Assembly (NCBI RefSeq): GCF_010993775.1
Contig: NZ_WOTO01000037.1
Location: forward strand, 24,339-88,338
Source of the DNA: Fodinicola feengrottensis
GTDB lineage: Bacteria; Actinomycetota; Actinomycetes; Mycobacteriales; HKI-0501
DNA: 64,000 nucleotides
Reading direction: 5' to 3'
Shown: positions 1 to 9,171 of the stretch, in pieces
Position numbering within the stretch: position 1 is the first letter of the stretch
Layout of the letters: each line of letters opens with the position of its first letter
Made by a program: the position numbers and the translations under genes
Notes under the pieces: model-generated
Databases searched by the model: none
Seen by the model: only the letters and a program-made list of their open reading frames with translations
What the model was told of the DNA's origin: nothing

Positions 1-1526
1 ATGACCGTACCGAGGTGCCAGGGCACGAACTCCTCGTCGCCGTAGCCCAGGGCCTCGCTTTTGGTCTGCTCGCCGGAAGCGACCCGCAGCACCTGGTCGA
101 AAATCCGCTGGCCGAGACCGCCGACGGTGTCGTCGCCGTCCACGATGCCGCCGCAGTTCACGTCCATGTCTTCGCGCATGTGTTCGTAAAGTGGCGTGTT
201 GGTGGCGAGTTTGAGGCTGGGCACACGGGTTTGCAGCCGAAGGCGGAGCCGCGGCCGGTGGTGAAACACACCACATTCGCGCCGCCGGCGACGATGCCGG
301 TGACCGACACCGGGTCGTAGCCGGGAGTGTCCATGAAGACGAATCCTTTGCTGGTCACCGGTTCGGCGTATTCGACCACGTCCCGCAGGGTGGTGGTGCC
401 GCCCTTGGCGACCGCGCCGAGCGACTTCTCCAGGATGGTGGTCAGCCCGCCGGCCTTGTTGCCAGGAGAGGGATTGTTGTCCATCGAGCCACGTTTTTTT
501 TCGCGGTGTAGTCCTTCCACCAGTCGATCCGGCGAAGCAGTTTCTCGCCCACCTCGCGGGTGGCCGCCCGGCGGACGAGCATGTGCTCAGTCCCGTAGAT
601 TTCCGGGGTTTCGCCAACAATCCCGGTGCCGCCATGCCGGACCAGCAGATCGACGGCGGCGCCCAGCGCGGGGTTGGCGGTCAGGCCGGAGTACGAGTCG
701 GAGCCGCCGCAGTTAGTGCCCAGCACCAGTTCGCTGGCCGGCACCGGCTCCCGCCGGGACCTTTCCGCCATCGGAAGCATTTCGGTCAGTCTGGCGACGC
801 CTTCCCGGATCGTACGAGCGGTGCCGCCGAGCTCTTGAATGGTGGCCGACACCACCGCAAGATCGGGTCGCAACTCGACATCGCCGGTGAGCTTGACGAT
901 CTCGTTGTCCTCACATCCCAGGCCCAGGATCAGAAAACCGGCGAAATTCGGGTGGGTCAGATAGCCGCGCATAACCCGGCGCAGAACCTCGATACCTTCG
1001 CCGTCCGGCGCCATTCCGCAACCGGTGCCGTGGGTCAGCGCCACCACTCCGTCGACGTGCGGGAAATCTTCCAGTACGCCGGAAAACTGCATCTGCCGGG
1101 CGATCTGTTTGGCCGCGGTGGCCGAGCAGTTCACGCTGGTCAGGACGCCCAGGAAATTGCGGGTGCCGACGCGGCCGTCGGTGTGCGCCGGAAACCGGCG
1201 AAGGTGGCTTGCTGTGCCACCGGGAGGATTTCCTCGTCGCGCGCGTCGACGCAGAATTCGTACGCCCGCTCGAATTCCCGGTATTCGAGGTTGTGCAGGT
1301 GGACATGCTCGCCGGCGGCGATATCCCGACCGGCGAAGCCGATAATCTGTCCGTACCGATGCACCGGCGCCGAAGCGGGAAGTGCGCGGACCGCGATTTT
1401 GTGGCCACGCGGCACATCTTCCCGGGTCGTCACGCCGGGCATCACCTCGCTACCGGCCGGCAGGTCCCGCCGGGTGATGGCCACATCGTCGGTGTCCCGT
1501 AGGCGGATCAGGTCCGGAGAAGTCAT
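1..1526 (-). CDS. UxaA/GarD-family sugar-acid dehydratase (altronate dehydratase-like), 3' end outside window, frame interrupted
   Basis: The enzyme family removes water from hexonates such as altronate or galactarate to give 2-keto-3-deoxy acids. The N-terminal third is a SAF-like domain followed by a typical linker. The catalytic part has GTGCGM, ILGLGCE and GTNCGGSD motifs, and near the window edge, in another frame, a TPLYEHMREDMDVNCG segment characteristic of the family. Three frame shifts are needed (near 1137, in the A8 run near 495, and near 190), after which the coding potential is continuous. ATG at 1526 is preferred; an in-frame GTG lies three codons upstream. The C-terminus continues beyond position 1. 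The exact substrate is not determined. Confidence 0.8.
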
Positions 1527-1543
1527 GCCTGTCACGCTATCCG

Positions 1544-2224
1544 TCAGTTTGCCCGTCCGGGCGGGGCGATCAGGCCGGATTCGTAAGTGACGACCACCAG
1601 CTGCGCCCGATCTCGTACGCGCAGCTTGCTCAGCAACCGGCCGACGTGCGTCTTCACCGTCCCAACGCCCAGTTGCAGGCGGTCGGCGATCTCAGCGTTC
1701 GACAGCCCGCGCGCGACCAGCATCAGCACCTCGCGCTCCCGGTCGGTGACCCCGCCGAGCTCACGGGAGCCGACCAGCCGCTGGTCGGGCTGGCGGGCGA
1801 ACGCGGAGACCAGCCGGCGCGTCACGGTCGGCGCGAGCAGCGCGTCACCGGCCGCGACCACTCGGATCGCGGCCAGCAGGTCAACCGCGGTGGTGTCCTT
1901 GATCAGGAACCCGCTCGCGCCGGCCCGGATCGCCGCGTAGACGTATTCGTCGAGGTCGAAGGTGGTCAGGATGATCACCCGTACGTCGGCGGTCTCCGCC
2001 GAGCGGCAGATGTGGCGGGTCGCCTCGATGCCGTCCATCTCCGGCATCCGTACGTCCATAAGGACCACGTCCGGGCGGTGCTCGCGGGCCAGCTCGACGG
2101 CTTCGGTGCCGGTGCCGGCTTCTGCGATGATGGTGAACCCGTCGGTCGCCTCGACCAGCATGCGAAAGCTGTCCCGCAGCAGCACGTGGTCGTCGGCCAG
2201 CAGCACCCGGATCGGCTCGGTCAT
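1544..2224 (-). CDS. NarL/LuxR-type response regulator
   Basis: Intact 226-residue two-component response regulator. The receiver domain (about 5-120) has acidic residues D11-D12, phospho-acceptor D57 in LMDVRMPEMDG and the conserved lysine in FLIKDT. The C-terminal LuxR helix-turn-helix contains LTxREREVLxLVARGLSNAEIA and VKTHV motifs. It is the partner of the histidine kinase immediately upstream: the kinase stop and this start share ATGA at 2221-2224, so the two are translationally coupled. It likely controls transcription of unknown targets by phosphorylation-dependent dimerisation. Confidence 0.93.
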   Translation of the reverse strand: MTEPIRVLLADDHVLLRDSFRMLVEATDGFTIIAEAGTGTEAVELAREHRPDVVLMDVRMPEMDGIEATRHICRSAETADVRVIILTTFDLDEYVYAAIRAGASGFLIKDTTAVDLLAAIRVVAAGDALLAPTVTRRLVSAFARQPDQRLVGSRELGGVTDREREVLMLVARGLSNAEIADRLQLGVGTVKTHVGRLLSKLRVRDRAQLVVVTYESGLIAPPGRAN

Positions 2225-3422
2225 GATGCCTCGTACGGTAGGTGGGCGGACAGCCGAAAAGCGCCCTCACCGCGCGGTCCGGCGGCGAAGGTGCCGCCGA
2301 ACATGGTGACCCGCTCGTTGATGCCGATCAGGCCGTGGCCGCCGGACGTACGAGCCGGCGTCCGCGGTTGGGGGGGCCGTCGTCGGTCACCTCGATGCGG
2401 ACGCCGAGCTCGTCAGCGTCGACGTCGACGCGGCAATGCGTCGGGGCCGCGTGGCTGATCACGTTGGTCAGCCCCTCCTGCACGATCCGATAAATCGACA
2501 GCTCCATCGCCACCGGCAGCGGGCCGACCGAGCGGACCACCAGGTCGACCTCGACCCCGGCGGACTCGGCCCGGTCGGCCAACTCGCGCACATCGGACAG
2601 GCCCACTACCGGGACCAGCTCGGCGCCGCTGCCGGTGTCGCTACGCAGGATGCCCAGCACCTTGCGGATCTCGCCGAGCGCGTTCCGGCTGGTCTCCTCG
2701 ATGATCGCGAGTGCCGCCCGGGTCTCCTCCGGGCGTACGTCCGCGAGGTGGTTCGCGACCGTCGCCTTGACCGCGATCAGGCTCATGCTGTGCCCGACGA
2801 TGTCGTGCAGCTCGCGGGCGATCCGCAGCCGCTCGTCCACCACCGCGTCCCGGGCCCGCTCCTGGACGATCCTGTCGGCGAGGAACCGGCGCCAGCGGAT
2901 CAGCGTGCCCAGCCCCCAGGCGACCGCCAGCATCAGCCAGATGCCGGCGATCTCGCCGAACCCGTCCGACCGCTGCTGGGGCTCGACGGCTCGGCTGTAG
3001 AAAAGGAAAATCATCATCGCCGTGGCGAAGATGCAGATGGGCAGCACCGCGAAGGACCAGATCCGGGGCGACCGGAGCGCGACCAGGTAAAGGGCGAGGG
3101 CGGTCGGGACGTACGCGATGAAGACCACTCCCTCGCTGACCACGGCGGTCGCCGTGACCAGCGACCCGGCGCACAGCACGAAGCAGAGGACCACCCGCGG
3201 CGACAGCCGGCGCACCGCGATCGGGAGGCCGACGACGAGCGCGGCCAGCCAACAGACCAACACCGGCTTGGGCGATTCGTCGAGACCGGGTGGTTCCAGT
3301 GTCGCGTACGCGAGCAGGATCACCGCGGCGATCGCGGTGATCGCGTCCAGAACCAGCATCCGGATCTCGCGGCGGCGAGTCGCGGTTCGGGCTCGCGTCG
3401 GGGCGGGGAGCTGCACTCTCAT
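2221..3422 (-). CDS. NarL-family sensor histidine kinase (HisKA_3), frame interrupted near C-terminus
   Basis: Membrane sensor kinase with an N-terminal bundle of roughly five to six hydrophobic helices (about residues 22-175), then a dimerisation/phospho-acceptor domain with ARELHDIVGHSMSLI (H206 from the chosen start) and an HATPase region with EGLTNVISHA and VTDDG. The reading frame breaks at a run of seven G at 2370-2376; in the next frame the expected GHGLIGINERV motif and C-terminus follow, ending in the ATGA overlap with the response regulator. ATG at 3422 is chosen because the upstream extension is unconserved-looking; 3497 is possible. No extracellular sensor domain is obvious, as is usual in this family. 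Confidence 0.88.
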
Positions 3423-3487
3423 GACGGTATCCGGCCTTACCTGCGTCGGCCTCTTACCGGAGGCGTCATCCTGCAGGCAGACCTCCC

Positions 3488-3657
3488 GGGTAAACATGGT
3501 AATTCCTTTATAACGTTAGATACCACCCGTTACCGTTTATAGCCCGCTTTGTAGATTTGTTCCCGGAAAATCACTATTAAATGTCGACCAAAACTATGGC
3601 AATTGTCACCGTCTCTCGCGTATGTTCCGCACGGGAGTTTCGAGAGAGGGAGGAAAC
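3488..3657 (+). repeat. Leader/promoter region of first GH25 gene, copy 1 of a duplicated segment
   Basis: This intergenic stretch is largely repeated at 4549-4720 ahead of the second lysozyme gene. Shared blocks are GGTAAACRTGGTAA, CCGGGAAAWTCAYTATTAAA, AAAACTATGGCRATTGTCACC, CTCGCGTATGTTC and CACGGGAGTTTCGAGAGAGG. The conservation runs straight through the purine-rich ribosome-binding site into the start codon, so the duplicated unit carried its own expression signals. I could not assign a convincing -35/-10 pair. Confidence 0.7.
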
Positions 3658-4470
3658 ATGAAGGGAAGTTTCGACCGGGTACGACGAGGTCGGTGGCGCG
3701 CACTTGCGATCGTCGGAGCCTCGGCCGCCGCTGCTCTGGTGGTCACTCTGGTCACCGTCTCGCCGGCCTCCGCGGCGCGCGCCGCCCGGGCCGGGGCATG
3801 AGGGTATGGCGGGCCCGCGGCCGGCGGTGTCCAACGCCGTGCAGCCAGCGGTGGCGGGCCTGCCCGGCATTGACGTCTCGAGCTACCAGGGCAGCATCAA
3901 CTGGACCGCGGTGAAGAACGCCGGCATCAAGTGGGCGTACATGAAGGCCACCGAGTCGACGACCTATTACGACCCGACATTCAATGCCAACTACGTGAAT
4001 GCGTACCACGCCGGGGTTATCCGCGGCGCATACCACTTCGCCCAGCCGGGGCAGTCCAGCGGCGCGACGCAGGCGACGTATTTCGCCACTCATGGGGGTG
4101 GCTGGAGCGCGGACAACCTGACCCTGCCGGGGATGCTGGACCTGGAGGGTACGTGTGCCTCGGTGTCCTGGATTCGGACTTCTTCTACAACACGTACAAG
4201 GCAAAGACCGGTAGGGACGTGGTGATTTACACGTCCGCCAGCTATTGGAATTCGTGCACCGGCGGCAGCAGCGCCTTCGCGTCGCTCACTCCGTTGGACG
4301 TGGCCAGCTGGGGTGGTTCCAGCCCGGTCATGCCCGGTGGCTTCGGTGCGTACACGATGTGGCAGTACACCGATTCCGGTTCGGTCAGTGGCATCAGCGG
4401 TGCCGTCGACCGGGACACGTTCAACGGGCCTGACGCCCGGCTGCTGGCGCTGGCCAACAACACTCCGTGA
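3658..4470 (+). CDS. Secreted GH25 lysozyme, copy 1, frame interrupted twice
   Basis: Predicted exported N-acetylmuramidase of glycoside hydrolase family 25, which cleaves the MurNAc-GlcNAc bond of peptidoglycan. It begins with a basic, then hydrophobic signal peptide ending near PASAA. The GH25 signatures GIDVSSYQGSINW, KATESTTYYDP, GAYHFAQP and GMLDLEG are present. Frame shifts occur right after the signal peptide (near 3777) and after the catalytic DLE motif (near 4172); the C-terminal part (DVVIYTSAS to LALANNTP) is almost identical to copy 2. Either copy 1 is decaying or the shifts are sequencing errors; its intact neighbour shows what the full protein looks like. Confidence 0.9.
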
Positions 4471-4476
4471 TCCGCA

Positions 4477-4525
4477 CCCTCGCCGAGGCCGCTGTCACGG
4501 GAGAGCGCGGCGGCCTCGGCGAGGG
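4477..4525 (+). terminator. Stem-loop terminator after GH25 copy 1
   Basis: A perfect 16-bp inverted repeat (arms 4477-4492 and 4510-4525, CCCTCGCCGAGGCCGC and its complement) starts six bases after the stop codon and is followed by the T-rich TTGTTATTCTGT. This fits an intrinsic terminator for the first lysozyme gene. Confidence 0.8.
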
Positions 4526-4584
4526 TTGTTATTCTGTCGGAAGACTTCTCGGTAAACGTGGTAACACGACATTTCAGTAAATCG

Positions 4585-4616
4585 AAGCCGCTGCCGCCGG
4601 TAGCGGCTTTTGCCTT
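4585..4616 (+). terminator. Small intrinsic terminator between the two GH25 genes
   Basis: AAGCCGCT and AGCGGCTT (4585-4592/4602-4609) form an 8-bp stem followed by TTGCCTTGTTTT. It lies upstream of the second copy's leader and may be a second stop for read-through from copy 1. It is absent from the corresponding region ahead of copy 1. Confidence 0.6.
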
Positions 4617-4720
4617 GTTTTGCCGGGAAATTCATTATTAAATGTCACCCGAAAACTATGGCGATTGTCACCATCCCTCGCGTATGTTCCCGCACGGGAG
4701 TTTCGAGAGAGGGAGGGAAC

Positions 4721-5530
4721 ATGAAGGGAAGTTTCGACCGCGCTCGACGAGGAGGATGGCAGAGACTGGCGTTCGTGGCAGCGTCGGCCGCCGCGGCTCT
4801 GGTGGTCACCCTGGTGACCGTCACACCGGCTTCCGCGGCGACGCCGCGCGGGCCTGGTCACGAGGGGATGGAGGGCCCGCCGCCGGCGGTGTCCAACGCC
4901 GTGCAGCCAGCGGTGGCCGGCGTTCCCGGCATCGACGTCTCGCACTACCAGGGCACCATCAACTGGACCTCGGTCAAGAACGCCGGCATCAAGTGGGCCT
5001 ACATCAAAGCCACCGAGTCGACGACCTACAAGGACCCGACCTTCAACGCCAACTACACGAACGCGTACAACGCCGGCCTCATTCGCGGCGCGTACCACTT
5101 CGCCCGGCCCGCTGACTCCAGTGGCGCCGCCCAGGCGACCTACTTCGCCACCCACGGCGGTGGCTGGAGCGCCGACAACCACACGCTGCCCGGCATGCTG
5201 GATCTTGAAGGCTCCTGCGCCTCGGTCGCCTGGATCCGCGACTTCTACAACACGTACAAGGCAAAGACCGGTAGGGACGTGGTGATTTACACGTCCGCCA
5301 GCTGGTGGAACTCGTGCACCGGCGGCAGCAGCGCCTTCGCGTCCCTCACGCCGCTGGACGTGGCCAGCTGGGGCGGTTCCAGCCCGACCATGCCGCGGGG
5401 CTTCGGCGCGTACACGATGTGGCAGTACACCGATTCCGGCTCGGTCAGCGGCATCAGCGGTGCCGTCGACCGCGACACCTTCAACGGCAGCGAGGCTCGC
5501 CTGCTCGCCCTCGCCAACAACACTCCGTAA
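4721..5530 (+). CDS. Secreted GH25 lysozyme, copy 2 (intact)
   Basis: Intact 269-residue peptidoglycan muramidase. The signal peptide (residues 1 to about 40) has an RRGGW n-region, an Ala/Val-rich core and a PASAA cleavage region. The GH25 barrel starts at GIDVSHYQG (D72). The catalytic acid pair is in LDLEG (D161 and E163), with KATES and GAYHFARP in between. A short Pro-rich linker precedes the domain and no separate wall-binding module is present. ATG at 4721 follows the ribosome-binding purine tract GAGAGAGGGAGGGAAC and matches the start of copy 1. Probably used in cell-wall turnover or against competitors. Confidence 0.94.
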   Translation: MKGSFDRARRGGWQRLAFVAASAAAALVVTLVTVTPASAATPRGPGHEGMEGPPPAVSNAVQPAVAGVPGIDVSHYQGTINWTSVKNAGIKWAYIKATESTTYKDPTFNANYTNAYNAGLIRGAYHFARPADSSGAAQATYFATHGGGWSADNHTLPGMLDLEGSCASVAWIRDFYNTYKAKTGRDVVIYTSASWWNSCTGGSSAFASLTPLDVASWGGSSPTMPRGFGAYTMWQYTDSGSVSGISGAVDRDTFNGSEARLLALANNTP

Positions 5531-5539
5531 CCCTGTCTT

Positions 5540-5592
5540 GTCCGCATCGACGCGATGCGTGCGCTGAACGCACGCATCGCGTCGATGCGGAC
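5540..5592. terminator. Perfect 24-bp inverted repeat, likely bidirectional terminator
   Basis: Arms 5540-5563 and 5569-5592 are perfectly complementary over 24 bp with only the 5-base loop CTGAA. It sits between two convergent genes (GH25 copy 2 and the MobA-like gene) and reaches the MobA-like stop codon. There is no T-tract. It belongs to the group of unusually long perfect stems seen at gene ends in this window. Confidence 0.75.
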
Positions 5593-5593
5593 G

Positions 5594-6410
5594 TCACGGC
5601 CGGGACGGAGAGTGACGGGGGTGGAAGTGGACGGTGTCGCCGGTGACGAGGGGATATGAAGGGTCGTCAATGGGCGGCGAGTCGTTGACGGTGGCGAAGT
5701 GGTCGGCGAGCGGGAAGCCGGCCTCGGCGAGGGTGGCGGCGGGTACGAGCGCACCGCCGGGTTGAACGGTGACCAGCGGCGCCGGCTGGGCCAGCGCTGC
5801 CCGGTAGTCGGCCGGCTCGTTGACGTTGACCACCGAGGCCAGCTCCGGGTCGGTGGCCGCGAGCACCGGATCGGCGAGCAGCGCCGGCTCGTCCAGGCGT
5901 ACGACCCGACAGCGCTCGAACAGGAATGCCGGCCGCAGCTGCCGCTCAGCCACCAGGCCGGCGACCAGCGGCGCCAGCGAGGTGCGATAGCCGGCCGCGA
6001 GCGGCTGCCGGAACCCGCCGATGATCGGCAGAACGACGTCAGGGCCAGCCTCCCCAGCGGTGTCGGCGTCGAAGGCGGCGAGCACTCGGCGTACGAACGC
6101 GACATGCAGGAACGGCAAGTCCGTCGACGACACATACGCCACGTCCGTGCCGGCGGCCGCCAACCCGACCGCGAGCCCCTTGTAGCGGACCGAGGCCCTC
6201 CGCGTCGTCGTCTCTGACCTCGACGCCGGCCGGCAGGGACGGCAGCGACTGGCCGGCCGCTCGTACGACCACCACCGGCCCATCGACGGCTCGCGCGAGG
6301 ACACCCACGGTCCGCCGCAGCAGTGTCGAGCCGTGCCAGGGCAGGTCGGCTTTCGACCGGCCCATCCGCGCCGACCGGCCCCCGGCCAACACGATCCCAG
6401 CCGCGGTCAG
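5594..6410 (-). CDS. MobA-like nucleotidyltransferase with MoaD/ThiS-like C-terminal tail, frame interrupted
   Basis: The N-terminus has the molybdenum-cofactor guanylyltransferase signature IVLAGGRSARMGRSK, which binds GTP or CTP, followed by a VVVVRAAGQ strand and GLGPLQG. After a frame shift near 6185 it continues with VAYVSSTDLPFL, GGFRQPLAAGYR and VVNVNEPADY, all typical of MobA-type enzymes. The last 55 residues (from VTVQPGG) resemble a small ubiquitin-like sulphur carrier (VNDSPPIDDPSYPLVTGDTVHFHPR) but lack the terminal Gly-Gly needed for thiocarboxylation. The start is uncertain: CTG at 6410 overlaps the upstream stop, GTG at 6392 is the alternative. Confidence 0.75.
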
Positions 6411-7059
6411 GACGCCTCGGTGAGGTCGACGACCCAGCTGCCGGTGTCGCTGACCTGCGCGAGCACGGTCTCGGTGGTGTCGGTGTCCGGGTTGGTGAAC
6501 TGCACGATCGCTTTGCGCGCCTGCAGCTTGGTGATGGTGGCCGAGTAGCCCGACTCCGGCTGCGGGTCCTGCACACCCATCTGGCCGTTCTGGTACGTGA
6601 ACGTGACGCTGCCGTGCCGGGCGTCCACATGCCGGGTCGGCTGGGTCACGTACTGGGACGGCGGTGGGTCCGGGGCCGCGACGAGGGCGCGGAGGTCGGC
6701 GAGTTGCCCAAGGTGACGTCCGTCCGTCCGGTGGCCGGCGCGCCGGTGAGCGTACGGTCGTCCACTCCCGGATGGGCCGCGGCCGGCTTGCCGCTGGTCG
6801 GGGGGGGTGCGGCCGGCGGATCGGCGGCCGCCCCGCCGGTGCTGCCGCCGGCCGGTGTGCCCACCCCACCGGATGCCCGATTGGCCAGCTGATGGGACAG
6901 ATCGGACGCTCCCGCGGGGCCGCTCGCCGGGCTGGTGACGGAAATTGTCCGGTCGACTGGTCGCGGGCCGAGAACCTGGTTAACTGCGTAGCAGACAGCA
7001 GCGGTCGCGAGGAGGGTGAAAATGACCCAAACCAAGCCCAAGTGCCGCGCGCTGCTCAC
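6407..7059 (-). CDS. Membrane-anchored extracytoplasmic protein of unknown function, frame interrupted
   Basis: I do not recognise the family. One hydrophobic segment near the N-terminus (LGLVWVIFTLLATAAVCYAV) would anchor the protein. It is followed by a low-complexity Pro/Gly/Ala/Ser linker of about 80 residues. After a frame shift near 6655 a compact C-terminal domain of about 75 residues follows (VTFTYQNGQMGVQDP to WVVDLTEAS) with beta-rich character. GTG at 7059 is the probable start. Its stop overlaps the candidate start of the MobA-like gene, so the two are likely co-transcribed; its start is close to and divergent from the response regulator at 7120. Confidence 0.55.
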
Positions 7060-7119
7060 GACAGCACAATACTTGACCAACGCACCCTGTTCGCCAACAT
7101 TGCTGGAATCATCCCCGCC

Positions 7120-7809
7120 ATGAAGCTCCTCCTCGTCGAAGACGACCCGAACGTACGTCGCCTACTCACCGACTACGAGGAGCAGTAAGTACGACGTACG
7201 GTCGGTGGCCACCGGATCGGCCGGTCTGTCCGAGACGGTGTCCTGGCGACCTGACCTGATCGTGCTGGATCTGGGCCTGCCAGACCTGGACGGCGAGTCT
7301 CTGCTGCGGATGATCCGGGCGATCTACTCGGCGCCGGTGCTGATCGTGACAGCGCACGCGGACGAGGAGACCACGATCCGGCTGCTGCACGCCGGCGCGG
7401 ACGACTACCTGATCAAGCCATTTTCGCCGCCGCACCTGGGCGCCCGGGTGGAGGCGGTGCTGCGCAGGGCCGGGATGTCCACGCCGAGCGCGCCGCTCGC
7501 GGTCGGCGCTCTGGAGGTGGACCTGGCCAGTCGGGTGGCGAGCCTGGCCGGCGAGCCGCTCAGCCTGTCCCGCAAGGAGTTCGACCTGCTGGCGCACCTG
7601 GCCCGGCGGGCCGGTCAGGTGGTGTCCCGGCGGGAGCTGCTGCGCGAGGTCTGGCATCTGCCCAGCGGCGACGACGATCAGATCAGACCATCGACGTGCA
7701 TTTGTCGTGGCTGCGCCGTAAGCTCGGCGAGACCGCGCAGGCGCCGCGCTACCTGCACACCGTCCGCGGTGTCGGCATCAAACTGGAGCCACCTCAGGCC
7801 ACCGGCTGA
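7120..7809 (+). CDS. OmpR/PhoB-family response regulator, frame interrupted twice
   Basis: Receiver domain with KLLLVEDD at the N-terminus, phospho-acceptor aspartate in LIVLDLGLPDLDG and the lysine in YLIKPF. A winged-helix output domain follows with LSRKEFDLLAHLARRAGQVVSRRELL and, in another frame, TIDVHLSWLRRKLGE and YLHTVRGVGIKL. Frame shifts lie near 7186 and near 7682. The gene converges on the histidine kinase and their 3' ends overlap by 16 bases (7794-7809), an unusual arrangement for a cognate pair. Confidence 0.88.
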
Positions 7810-9124
7810 CCGGGCTTCTGCGCGTACGGGAAAACCAGCCGCACGCGAGTGCCACCGGCCGGGCTGCGGCCGATCTCCAGCCGGCCGCCGGCTGACTCCA
7901 CGGTCCGCCGGGCGATGTCCAACCCGAGCCCGGTCGAGCCGGTCGCGCTGGTCCCGCGGCGCAGTGCCCGGGCCGGCGCCGCGATGCCCGGGCCGGCGTC
8001 GTCGACACACCACCGACACGCCGGCCGCGGCCTGGATCACCTGGATGTGCGCGGCGGCGCCCGGCGGGGTGTGCCGAATGACGTTGCCCAGCAGCGCGTC
8101 CAGCGCCGCGTCCAGGTCCTTCTCCGCCACCGCCACGATCGCCGGCTGGTCGGACGTACGGTGAAACGCCCAGTGCCGGCCCCCTGTTCCTCGGCCAGCG
8201 CCGACCAGAACCGGGTCCGGTCGGCGACCGCTGAGGCCACGTCCGTACGGGCCGGCGGCCGGGGCGTACGGGCCCGCCGGCTCTCCGCAATCAACGCGTC
8301 CACCTCGCGTTCCAACGACACGGCCGCGTCCAGGATCTGCTCGCGATCGGGTCCCGCCGGCAGCGCCTCGGCGCTGAACCGGAGCGCGGTCAGCGGGGTC
8401 CGGAGCCGGTGGGAGAGGTCCGCGACCATCTCCCGCTCGGCCGCGAGCAGCGCCACGATCCGGTCCGCCAGCTCGTTCAGCGCCTGACCAGCGGCCATGA
8501 TCTCCGGTGGCCCGGCGGGCCGGACCCGGGTGTCCAGCGCGCCGGTGCCCAGCGCGTGGGCGGCCGCCGCCAGCCGCTTGGTCGGCCGGACCGTACCGGT
8601 GGCCAGCCGGTCCGCGACGAAGACCGCCACCGCGACCAGCAACACCGTGCTGACCGCGCAGATCGCCAGCGCCAGTGGCAGGCTCTGGTGCAGCTGGGCG
8701 TCGGTCACGTAGACGGCCACCACCGCGGTCCCACCCTGCGGCATCGAGACGGGGCTGAGCAGGATCTCGCCGCCGTCGGTCGGCACCGTCAGCGGCGTAC
8801 CGGCGGCTCGTACTCGCGGCAGCGCGGCGGCCGCCGCCGGGGCCAGGTTGGCGCCCAGCACCGAGCCGTCCGTCATCGAGACAGCCACCCGATGGTCTCG
8901 GCCCGCCGCGGTCTGTGCGATGGCCCGGTTGAGGGTGCCACGGTCCGTCGTCACCAGCAGCGCGCTGCCGATCAGGTACGCCTGGCGCTCGGCCTCCGAC
9001 CGGGCCGCGCCGACCCGGCCGCCCGCTCCGCCGTGGCGACCAGCAGCGACGCCAACGGCACCAGGAACACCACGGCCATCATCGCGGTGACGGCGATGGC
9101 GACCAGCATGAACCTGCGCCTCAT
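7794..9124 (-). CDS. Sensor histidine kinase with HAMP domain, frame interrupted
   Basis: Typical EnvZ/PhoR-like kinase. First membrane helix near residues 5-30 (MLVAIAVTAMMAVVFLV), an extracytoplasmic domain of about 130 residues, a second helix (ALAICAVSTVLLVAVAVFVADRL) leading into a HAMP region, then the phospho-acceptor motif MVADLSHRLRTPLTALR. The ATP-binding part is split by frame shifts (near 9020, 8130 and 7990): it contains ALLGNVIRHTPPG for the N box and, in the last frame, DDAGPGI and STGLGLDIARRTVE. It is the likely partner of the convergent response regulator. Confidence 0.87.
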
Positions 9125-9171
9125 CGGCACATCTTCTCCCGTACGGCAACCGCACGCGCGCTCTGGTCGTC

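Noticed and set aside
442..2500. Long open frames on the plus strand over the first 2.5 kb
   Set aside because: They are antisense shadows typical of high-G+C DNA; the minus frames carry the recognisable families.
2436..3542. Open frame of 368 codons antisense to the histidine kinase
   Set aside because: Arg/Asp/Gln-rich composition with no domain and full overlap with the kinase; a codon-bias artefact.
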